Positions 28,405 through 36,195 of a stretch of DNA of 64,000 nt are shown here, piece after piece. The translations under genes were made by a program, and so were the position numbers. The notes beneath the pieces were generated by a model. The model made no database searches, had not been told where the DNA came from, and worked only from the letters and a program-made list of their open reading frames with translations. Within the stretch, counting starts at the first letter, position 1. Each line of letters begins with the position of its first letter. The stretch comes from an uncultured Treponema sp. (GTDB lineage: Bacteria; Spirochaetota; Spirochaetia; Treponematales; Treponemataceae): NCBI GenBank assembly GCA_937877535.1, contig CALFJF010000019.1, positions 62,001-126,000 on the forward strand, in the 5' to 3' direction.

Positions 28405-31168
28405 ACATTCTCCCAGGCTGCACGCTCTCAATTTTGTTCGGAGAGGCAAAATCAATTCTAAAATTCCCGCTCGACGGCGAACTGCGCCGCTCTTCGTAGC
28501 CGTCTTGCGCAATCGAAAATGCTGTAACAGTCCACTCAAACTCGCCAACGTCCAAAGAAGAAAGGTCTGAGATTTTGACGCTCGTTGAACGCATTTTTTG
28601 CTCGACTTTCACGGGAATCGTCGCGCCACTCGCCGTTTTTCGAGAAAGCACAAACGAATAGTCCGTCGCGCCAGGAACTTTTTTCCAAGAAAGCGTTATC
28701 GCCCGATTTTTCTTTAGATATTCAGGTCCTATCACGGAATCGATTTTTGGTTCGATGATTTCCGCGCGGGAAAGGGATTCGACTTCTTCGATTATCACCG
28801 TTCGGTTTTCAGAATCGAGCGGGATTCCGTCCGCCGTAGAGCCAGAAACACTCCAAACGTACCGCCCGCTTGTGAGTCGATTTAAGCGCACGGGAGAACG
28901 CGCGTTTTCGATTTTTTCCACTTCGCGGATTTTTCCGTCGGGCTGAACTTTTGAAAGCGTAAACGTAACGCTTTTTGCGCTGTCTTTTCCAAGTCGCCAC
29001 GAAAATTGCGTTGGACGACGAAGTGCTGTAAGACCGTCGATTCGAGCATTTTCGTCTGGAGCAATTTGACTTATGGACTCTGGAGCGCGAACAGAAAAAC
29101 TCACCGAAGAAATTTGGCTCGTTCTTGCGTCAGAAAGTTCCGTTCCGTCGGCAATCGCTTGAACGCGCGCCGTGTACGTTCCGTTTCCAAGAAGCACGGG
29201 AATCTGCGTTTCTCTCACGCCGCTTTGATAAACGGGAGAGCCGTCCGCGCCAAAAATCTGCACGGAATATCGCGACGCACCTTTGCTTTCAAGCCAAGAA
29301 ATCGAAACGGGAGCAGAGCCAAAAACAACGACTTCTTGCCCCACTTTTGGATACGAGATTTCAGGCAAAGAAAGAGAAGAGAAAACAGAAATCGTGCGAG
29401 GAACGGTAAATCGCCGCTCGCTTCCGCCGTCCGCGCTTCCAACGCGCCAAAACCACACGCCTTCTTCGAGTTTGACAGAACGAACAACGTCGGTCGCTTC
29501 GATTTCTTTTGAAATGAGCGAAAAATCATTTGAACGAGAAAATTGAAGTAACGCTGGCTCGCCGTCGGGGCTTCGCCACAAAAATTCCGTTGAAGAAATG
29601 CGCGTTTCTTCAATTCCAAATCCGTCTGGCGGATACAGCAATTTTGTTTCCCGTGGAGCGGGGGGCGCAATCGAAAACGAGCGGACGACGCTTTCGGGCG
29701 CAGAATCGTCTTCGGCTACCGCGCGACGCACAACGCGCCAAAAATACGTTCCGTCTGGTAAATCTTGTGCAGAAAATTCTTTGATAAAATGCGTCGATTC
29801 TGCTGAAACGTTCAAAACCACGTCAGAAAGCGTTTCGTCTTTTGCAAGAATCAAATCGTAATTCGCGTCTTTTATGTCGCTTCGCCAAATAAACGAAAGA
29901 GAAGCCGTGCCGTCCCGCCGTTGAATTTCCGCGCCGTCAGCAGGAGCAGAAAGTTCGGGAGGTGGCACATTTTCAAGGCGCGAAATCGAAAACGAATTGA
30001 CAGTACTTCCAAATGCGTATCCTACGCCGCCAATCGAATAATACGGAGTTACTTGCCAAAAATACGTTCCTTCGCGAAGGCTGTCAACGGAAACGTTTGT
30101 TCCTTCAACAATTTTTTCAGAAACAATTGATTTCATGTCAGCCGTAGCGGAAACCAAAAATCGGTATCGCTCTGCCATGTCGCTACCGTTCCAGCGAAAC
30201 GAAATGCGCGGAAAATCCGTGCGATACTTAAAATCGCTTGCGTTTGCAGGGGCAAGCAAAACAGCAGGAGTGGCCTCCACGACTTCAACTCGCCCCGAAA
30301 CCGCCTTGTCTTCGCTTCCGCCTGGAAAAACGCGCCAATAAAAAATTCCATCCGCGTCGATTTCTGCTTTTGTGGACGTGGCAAAATCGCGCGTGTAATA
30401 CGGCTCGCTTCCGTCACGGCTTCGGCTTGTTTGCACAACAACGGGAATATCGTCCGCCAACTCGCTCCGCCATTCAAAACGCACGGGAATCGACTCGCCT
30501 TTTACGCCAAGCAATCGAAGTTCTTTTGGAGGATACACGACCGTAATGGGATTTCTGGTGATTCCCGCGCCCGCTTCAACGCTCACGCTTTCTCCGAGTG
30601 AAAGGCTCGCCTTTTCTCCGTCCACGCTCACAACGGTAACGCTTCCGCCCGTAACTTCCACGCTTGAAGAGCCGCCGTCCGACGAGGATTTTGCCGAAAG
30701 ACTTGAACCTTTTTCAACGTTCACGCTCGTTCCGTCTCCGAGGCTTACAGCAACGGCTTGATTTGAAGCCGCGCTGTCAACTTGAATGTCGCCACCCGTT
30801 ACGTCGAGTTTTAGACCGCCGTCAGGGTCGTAGTGAATTTGGAGCATCGTGTTTTCGTAAATGTCTAAGACGGTGCCGTCGTCGAATGTAATTGTGGCTT
30901 GCGCAAAATCTGCCGTGCGAATCGTGTCTTCATCGTAGAGAATCGAGTTTTGCGGAACGCGCTCCCAAACAACGCGGTCATTGAATTTTCGTTGCGCAAC
31001 TTTGTATTTGAACGAGATAACGCCTGCCCGCAATTTGTCGCTTCGGTCAACTGTATATGCGTTTAAGTCGCGATAAAAAAGCCACAAGAAGAAAAACGCA
31101 AAAAACAGACAGAGCAGAACAACCGCTGTGTCACGCGCCCGCGACTTGTATTTTGTTTTCTTCTGCAT
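28394..31168 (-). CDS. FecR-domain membrane protein with multiple fibronectin-like modules
   Basis: A 924-residue protein with AAGGTGGA before the ATG. A basic N-terminus and one helix (TAVVLLCLFFAFFFLWLFY, residues 14-33) anchor it in the inner membrane. A FecR-type domain (about 60-200) follows, with VPQNSILYDEDTIRTADFAQ and ITFDDGTVLDIYENTMLQI. The remaining 700 residues are tandem Ig/fibronectin-like modules, each with an FxWR or YFWRV motif (ISFRWNGSDMAERYRF, GTYFWQVTPYYSIGG). Its start overlaps the end of the cyclase gene by 38 bases and its end overlaps the barrel gene, so the three are one operon. From memory the order resembles the TP0483-TP0485 region of T. pallidum; this needs checking. 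Confidence 0.85.
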   Translation of the reverse strand: MQKKTKYKSRARDTAVVLLCLFFAFFFLWLFYRDLNAYTVDRSDKLRAGVISFKYKVAQRKFNDRVVWERVPQNSILYDEDTIRTADFAQATITFDDGTVLDIYENTMLQIHYDPDGGLKLDVTGGDIQVDSAASNQAVAVSLGDGTSVNVEKGSSLSAKSSSDGGSSSVEVTGGSVTVVSVDGEKASLSLGESVSVEAGAGITRNPITVVYPPKELRLLGVKGESIPVRFEWRSELADDIPVVVQTSRSRDGSEPYYTRDFATSTKAEIDADGIFYWRVFPGGSEDKAVSGRVEVVEATPAVLLAPANASDFKYRTDFPRISFRWNGSDMAERYRFLVSATADMKSIVSEKIVEGTNVSVDSLREGTYFWQVTPYYSIGGVGYAFGSTVNSFSISRLENVPPPELSAPADGAEIQRRDGTASLSFIWRSDIKDANYDLILAKDETLSDVVLNVSAESTHFIKEFSAQDLPDGTYFWRVVRRAVAEDDSAPESVVRSFSIAPPAPRETKLLYPPDGFGIEETRISSTEFLWRSPDGEPALLQFSRSNDFSLISKEIEATDVVRSVKLEEGVWFWRVGSADGGSERRFTVPRTISVFSSLSLPEISYPKVGQEVVVFGSAPVSISWLESKGASRYSVQIFGADGSPVYQSGVRETQIPVLLGNGTYTARVQAIADGTELSDARTSQISSVSFSVRAPESISQIAPDENARIDGLTALRRPTQFSWRLGKDSAKSVTFTLSKVQPDGKIREVEKIENARSPVRLNRLTSGRYVWSVSGSTADGIPLDSENRTVIIEEVESLSRAEIIEPKIDSVIGPEYLKKNRAITLSWKKVPGATDYSFVLSRKTASGATIPVKVEQKMRSTSVKISDLSSLDVGEFEWTVTAFSIAQDGYEERRSSPSSGNFRIDFASPNKIESVQPGRMYGE

Positions 31169-33992
31169 TCAAATCCACCTTGCCAAATTCTGGCTCCGCG
31201 ATTCCAAGAATTCGCCGCATTTCAGTCAAAGTTCGAGGACCGTGAGGGCCACACGCCTTTATGCAGTCATAATCCACCTCAAATGACGGGTCGTCCGCGC
31301 AAAAAAACTCCTTTATGTCAAAAAGCGGCATATTCACCACGCCGTAAAAATGTTGCTTGCCCTTTCCTTTGACTTCAAATTCCACAGGAATTTGCTCGAT
31401 AATGATTTCATTTTTTAGATTTTCCTCTGGAATTCTAAAGTCGTTTTCCTCGCACCGAATGTAATCCAAAAGAAGAGTGCGCGTGTCCTCGGTGATGAGA
31501 ATGTCGGTGCCGCAAGGTTTGTTGCTCGCTTCGGTGCGACTTGCAAAGTTTACCGCATCCCCGATTGACGTGAACTCCATTTTTTCAAACGACCCCATAA
31601 AGCCAACTGTTGCCCGCCCGCTGTTTAATCCCGCGCCAATTTGAATGTGCGGTTTATATTGCGCAAGCGGCTCGTTTTTGTGTTGCTCGGTAAACGCGCG
31701 GGCATCTTTGTTGTATTTCATCAACGAATAGCGCATTGCCACGCAACACGTTATCGCACTCAATGCGTCTTCGGTAACGTAGTGGTCGTGTTCGGCTTGG
31801 CGCATTGCCTTTGTAACGCTCCCGTCGCTCAAATTTTCCCACAAAAGGTCGTCGTGCCGCAAAACACCCCAACACGCCATAATTGCGTCGCCTTCAAATT
31901 TGTCCACGATTCCGCCCGTGCGCCTTATGCACGTAACCATGCGGCTCATGTAATCGTTCAAAAATCCAATGATATTTGCCGCGCTCGCTTCTCCAAACCT
32001 GTTTTTGAATCCGTCAGAAATCGCCGTAAATCCGCGAATGTCCGAAAAGAAAATCGTGATGTCTTTTAAGTGTGGTTCAAAATCGATTTCTTTTCTGATA
32101 ATCGCCCGCGTAACGCCTTGATTCGTAAGGCGCGAAACCATGTTGAGAATTTCGCGCTCGTTTTGAGTTGATTTTGCAAGAACACCAACTTCGTCTTGTC
32201 TCTTTACCTGCAAATCCTCGAATAACTCGGTGTTGAAATTTCCGCGATTTATTTCGTTTACGATTTCGGTGAGGACTTTGAGAGGACCCGTGAGCGATTT
32301 TGCAAAAAAGTAAATGACCATAACGGAAATCGAAAGAATCGCCGCCGTAACAAACACATTCCGAATCGTTGTGCGACGAATGCCCTCCAAAACAACGGAC
32401 GTTTTTACTGTTGTAATGACCGCACCGCCTCCCAACGAGAGTTTTCTAAACGCACCGATAAACTCGTTTCCGTCCACATCTTTGTACGTCATTTGGCGAC
32501 TTCCCGCGCTTCCAGACAAAAGGTCTTTGACGATTGGATTTTCGCTTTCGTCTGCGCCACTCATCGTCAAAGAAAGGTCGCCGTGAACGATAACTTCCGC
32601 CGCGTCGTTTATAAAAAACGATTGATTTATTGCGCCCGCGGCAAAACTTTCGCCAAGCGCGTCCGAAGAACAAATAACGCCCACCGCCCCACTCTCTCCC
32701 GAAGGAAGCGGATAAAAAAGCGTCATAAGCGAAACGGAAAAAAATGGCGACGAATTCAAAATTTCAAAAGAGCCGCCTGTGGCACGTTCAATCGCGCGCG
32801 TTTCTTGCGAAAAATACGATTCCACGGTTTCGCGTTTCATTTCGTGGGAAGCCAAAAAAGTGCCGCTCGTAAAAACGCGATTCAAAGACGAAACAAAAAC
32901 GGCTGCAACGTCGCGATTTCGCTCAAAAAACATCGATTCAACTTTTCGGATTTCAACGCTGTCGCCGTCTGCGGCAACAAGCATATCCAAAAACATTCCA
33001 ACGGAAGAAATCGTGCCTTTAATGCCGCTTTCAACCGAAGACGCAGTGCGACTATTTATTGCAAGGTTATTTTCCTCGGCATTTATGCGAACGTCTTTTG
33101 TCATAAAATACGAAACAACGACCGTAACGCCACCAAGAGCCATCATCATCAAAACAGAAACGATTGCAATGAGTTTTACGCCAATCGGACGGCGGATTCT
33201 GTGTTTTAAGGAAGCATCTTTGATTTTCTTTTGGCGAAGTTTTTTACTTTCTTTTGCGTCTTTTTTTTCTTGAGCGATTTTTTTTCGCTCGTCCTTAAAC
33301 GAATCTTTTATTTCTGCGGGACTTTTGACCGCTTCTTCCGTAAAAAATCCAACGTTTTTTTCACTAAAAATCGATTCACTCGGAACGTCTTCAGATACAG
33401 CAAAATCCGATTCCGCCGCAACGCTTTCAAGTTCTTGAAACGAAAGTTCGTCCACCGTGGCGTTTTTTTCAATAGGAGTGGCTTCTTCAATTTTCGTTTT
33501 TTTTTCCGAATTTTCGCTCATCAAGCCCTCCAATTCGTCTTTCGTATCAAGCGATTTTGAATTATCGTTTTCGTTCTCGCTTTTTTCAAAATTCGATTCG
33601 TCCGTTTTTTTTTCATCAGGATTCCAGACGGGCGTTTTTACAACAACACCGTGCGCCATTCTGTCCGCTTTTGCAAGAAGTCCGCGGTCTTTGTTGTGCG
33701 CAATTTCTCCGCGCATATCAACAGCGACTTTTGACACAGGTTCAATCGTTTTGATTTTTGGATTTTCTTTTATTTCAGATTGATTTTGAGTAGTTTCTTG
33801 TGCAGTTTTTTTTGGATGCGGACGAGTTACAAGCAGTCCTTTTGAAGAACCGATTTCGCCTTTTGGCAAAACAAGAAAATCGCCATAATCCGAAAAATCA
33901 GACGATTCTTGAACTTTATTTTTTGGGGGCAGAATCAAAGAAGAATTTTTTGAAAAATCTTCTTTAATTGATTCACTCTCTCTTGCACTCAT
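31131..33992 (-). CDS. class III adenylate/guanylate cyclase receptor
   Basis: A 953-residue protein. The ATG at 33992 has AAAAGGA upstream and is preferred to the longer frame beginning at 34139. Residues 1-265 are a low-complexity cytoplasmic region rich in Glu, Lys and Ser. Helices at about 270-300 and 545-566 flank a periplasmic sensor. HAMP (about 566-620) leads to a class III cyclase domain with ITIFFSDIRGFTAISDG and GGIVDKFEGDAIMACWG, which supply the two metal-binding Asp residues, and GAGLNSGRATVGFMGS. A C-terminal extension of about 110 residues follows. It makes cAMP or cGMP from ATP or GTP; which one cannot be decided by eye. It is the first gene of the cluster with the FecR protein. 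Confidence 0.92.
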   Translation of the reverse strand: MSARESESIKEDFSKNSSLILPPKNKVQESSDFSDYGDFLVLPKGEIGSSKGLLVTRPHPKKTAQETTQNQSEIKENPKIKTIEPVSKVAVDMRGEIAHNKDRGLLAKADRMAHGVVVKTPVWNPDEKKTDESNFEKSENENDNSKSLDTKDELEGLMSENSEKKTKIEEATPIEKNATVDELSFQELESVAAESDFAVSEDVPSESIFSEKNVGFFTEEAVKSPAEIKDSFKDERKKIAQEKKDAKESKKLRQKKIKDASLKHRIRRPIGVKLIAIVSVLMMMALGGVTVVVSYFMTKDVRINAEENNLAINSRTASSVESGIKGTISSVGMFLDMLVAADGDSVEIRKVESMFFERNRDVAAVFVSSLNRVFTSGTFLASHEMKRETVESYFSQETRAIERATGGSFEILNSSPFFSVSLMTLFYPLPSGESGAVGVICSSDALGESFAAGAINQSFFINDAAEVIVHGDLSLTMSGADESENPIVKDLLSGSAGSRQMTYKDVDGNEFIGAFRKLSLGGGAVITTVKTSVVLEGIRRTTIRNVFVTAAILSISVMVIYFFAKSLTGPLKVLTEIVNEINRGNFNTELFEDLQVKRQDEVGVLAKSTQNEREILNMVSRLTNQGVTRAIIRKEIDFEPHLKDITIFFSDIRGFTAISDGFKNRFGEASAANIIGFLNDYMSRMVTCIRRTGGIVDKFEGDAIMACWGVLRHDDLLWENLSDGSVTKAMRQAEHDHYVTEDALSAITCCVAMRYSLMKYNKDARAFTEQHKNEPLAQYKPHIQIGAGLNSGRATVGFMGSFEKMEFTSIGDAVNFASRTEASNKPCGTDILITEDTRTLLLDYIRCEENDFRIPEENLKNEIIIEQIPVEFEVKGKGKQHFYGVVNMPLFDIKEFFCADDPSFEVDYDCIKACGPHGPRTLTEMRRILGIAEPEFGKVDLNAEENKIQVAGA

Positions 33993-34090
33993 AATGAATC
34001 CTTTTAAGTTTTTATCATACAAAAAAATCTGCACTCTGTCAAAAAGCGCAAAGCCGTGGTACAATTTGAAAAAAAAATCGGGAGGAATGT

Positions 34091-35698
34091 ATGATTTGTC
34101 TACGCTCTCAATTACCAACAAAAAAAAGCGTTTCGCCAAAAGACGTTTTTATAGCCCTGCAAAACTGGGGAAAATCGCGGACGGACACAAACACAGAAGT
34201 TTTTAGATGGCTTTCGGAAACCGATTTTGATTCGATTCCAAAAGGAACTACAAAAAAACGCATTGACGCAGATAGCGCAGAGATTTTCAAAAAAAATGGA
34301 CTGCTTGCCGTGCGCCTTTCTGAAAAGCGAAAAAATTACACAACGACCATTTGTTTTAATGCAGAAAAAGACGGCGACACCATTTCCGTGGAAGCCGAAA
34401 AACAAAATCCGTTGCTTTCTTACGAAAAGCCTGCAATTTTTGATTTTCTTGAGCCGCTTTTGACGGACTACATTAGTCGAAAATCGATTCTCGAAGGAAA
34501 TCAGCACAAAATGGCGCGTCTTATTACGGGAGAAGAGAATCACGCGCTTCCGCTCGTGTACATAAGCGCGTACAAAGGCGAAAACTATCCAATGGACGCG
34601 GATTTTATTGCTCAAAAATTATTTGGAATTGCCCGCGTATACAAAGAGCCGAATGCGTCTTATTCAAAATATCTCAAAAGTCTTTCGGGCGGAAAAAACA
34701 CGTTCAACGGCGTGTGCGGGCTTTACTGCAACGGCTTTCTTGTTCGCTTTGTGCTTCCAGAAGACGCAAAAAATTGTGATTTTTTTCCGTACATTTCTTA
34801 CAACGCAATACGAATCAGCCTTGACGACGCGCTCACTTGGAGCGGAATTACAGACCCTGAGCCGCTTGTAATCCAACAGCCAGCCGAAAAAAGCAAAATA
34901 GAGCCAGAAGAGTTTCCGCTTCAAAAAGAAATTTCTCAAAAAGAAAGCGATTCAAACGAACATGCAAAAAAGAGCGACGAGCAATCGCTTTTGCAAACGA
35001 ATCTGTTGAGTGCGCAGCGCGAAATCGAGCGGCTTTTATCGGAAAATGCCCAAAAAGACGAAAAAATCGCAAGCCTTGAACTTGAAGTGCGGCGACGCGA
35101 TGCGCAGTTGGAAGCAAAAAAGCGGGAACTTTCCGAATACGCTCGCACGTTTGACACCGAAATCGAAGAACTCAGAACCGAGCGCGATGAATTAAAAAAG
35201 ACGCGAGACACAAAGAAAAAGTCGGATTTTCTTTCTGGTGCTATTACAGTGCACATTCGCTGCAAAGAAAAGTCGCTTTTTGACACGGAAATCGAGGATT
35301 TTATAAAAGGAATGATTTTTCGAGTGGCGCGAAATTACGAGCAATACAAAAGTTTTGACGGCTTTGATAAATCAAGTTTTTTGCGCATCCATGATGTTCT
35401 CAAGTCGATTTTTGAAGAAAACGCTGATTTTGAATTTGAAAAATCAAAATCGTATGAAATCTACAAAAAACTCGTTGACGGCTCTCCAGACACCGATAGC
35501 GAATATCACGAACTCTTAAAAGAAGCGGGATTTCAAGAACTCGAATTCAACTCGAATCACCACAAATTTTGTTTTTTTGGAGACAAACGATACGTTGTAA
35601 CCGCGCCGTCAACGCGAAGCGACAAACGCGGGGTTGAAAATTCAAAAAGGCAGGCGATTCACGCGCTTCTTGCAAAACAAGGATTAACGTTAAAGTAA
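34091..35698 (+). CDS. unrecognised coiled-coil protein, two globular ends
   Basis: A 535-residue cytoplasmic protein with GGGAGGAA before the ATG, divergent from the cyclase gene. Residues 1-265 are globular with a motif region LPLVYISAYKGENYPMDADF, then FIAQKLFGIARVYKEPNASY and FNGVCGLYCNGFLVRF. About 290-370 is a coiled coil (LLSAQREIERLLSENAQKDE). The C-terminus (about 375-535) is a second globular domain. From memory, the '(L/V)VY(I/L)S...A..L.G.A.V..EP' pattern resembles an uncharacterised domain of large proteins seen in defence-rich regions of other bacteria; this is weak. It ends 5 bases before the Fur-family gene and may be co-transcribed. No function can be assigned. Confidence 0.75.
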   Translation: MICLRSQLPTKKSVSPKDVFIALQNWGKSRTDTNTEVFRWLSETDFDSIPKGTTKKRIDADSAEIFKKNGLLAVRLSEKRKNYTTTICFNAEKDGDTISVEAEKQNPLLSYEKPAIFDFLEPLLTDYISRKSILEGNQHKMARLITGEENHALPLVYISAYKGENYPMDADFIAQKLFGIARVYKEPNASYSKYLKSLSGGKNTFNGVCGLYCNGFLVRFVLPEDAKNCDFFPYISYNAIRISLDDALTWSGITDPEPLVIQQPAEKSKIEPEEFPLQKEISQKESDSNEHAKKSDEQSLLQTNLLSAQREIERLLSENAQKDEKIASLELEVRRRDAQLEAKKRELSEYARTFDTEIEELRTERDELKKTRDTKKKSDFLSGAITVHIRCKEKSLFDTEIEDFIKGMIFRVARNYEQYKSFDGFDKSSFLRIHDVLKSIFEENADFEFEKSKSYEIYKKLVDGSPDTDSEYHELLKEAGFQELEFNSNHHKFCFFGDKRYVVTAPSTRSDKRGVENSKRQAIHALLAKQGLTLK

Positions 35699-35703
35699 AA
35701 AAA

Positions 35704-36135
35704 ATGGAACACATAGACAATTTGCTTTTAGAAAAGGGCATTCGTCCTTCTTTTCAGCGAAAAATGATTCTTGAGGCTCTTCTTTCAAAAAAATGGCATC
35801 CAACGGTGGACGACGTTTTTTCCGCGCTTTCTAAAGAACACCCGACGCTTTCAAGAACGACCGTTTACAACACGCTGAAACTGTTTTCAAAATTGGGACT
35901 TACAAAAGTCGTGAGAATTGAAAACGACGAATTGCGATACGACACGGACACGCGAGAACATTCGCATTTCAAATGCTTGCATTGCGGGAAAATTTTTGAC
36001 GTTTTTTCTCCTAACGTGCATTTTCTTTCTCGCACGATTTGCGCTTCTCTTCCAGACGGATTTTTGGTAAAGGAAGTGAGAACAGGAATCTGGGGAACGT
36101 GTGCAGTTTGCCGTTCTTCAAAAACGCTCCGATAA
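35704..36135 (+). CDS. Fur-family regulator, PerR-like
   Basis: A 143-residue protein. The N-terminal winged helix has HPTVDDVFSALSKEHPTLSR and TTVYNTLKLFSKLGL. Two CxxC pairs (CLHCGK and CAVC) form the structural zinc site. The regulatory site residues of PerR-type proteins appear conserved: His in KWHP, Asp in YDTDTREHSHF, its two His, and Asp in KIFDVF. PerR senses peroxide by iron-catalysed histidine oxidation and represses oxidative-stress genes. PerR versus Fur versus Zur cannot be settled by eye. No peroxide-defence gene lies in the window. It begins 5 bases after the coiled-coil gene. Confidence 0.9.
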   Translation: MEHIDNLLLEKGIRPSFQRKMILEALLSKKWHPTVDDVFSALSKEHPTLSRTTVYNTLKLFSKLGLTKVVRIENDELRYDTDTREHSHFKCLHCGKIFDVFSPNVHFLSRTICASLPDGFLVKEVRTGIWGTCAVCRSSKTLR

Positions 36136-36151
36136 TAAATCTGTTAAAGAA

Positions 36152-36167
36152 TTTCTATTTTTAGAAA
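36152..36167. promoter_or_regulatory. inverted repeat between the Fur-like gene and the ankyrin lipoprotein
   Basis: TTTCTA-tttt-TAGAAA, a perfect 6-base inverted repeat in an AT-rich 60-base gap. Fur/PerR operators are AT-rich palindromes of this type (PerR: TTAGAATnATTCTAA), so it could be an autoregulatory site or an operator for the downstream gene. It could equally be a weak terminator hairpin. Confidence 0.3.
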
Positions 36168-36195
36168 CAGGTCAAATAAAAAAACGGGAAAAAAA

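Noticed and set aside
31131..31168. Possible frameshift joining the cyclase and FecR genes
   Set aside because: The 38-base overlap contains a good ribosome site and ATG for the FecR gene, and both proteins have complete termini; this is ordinary gene overlap.
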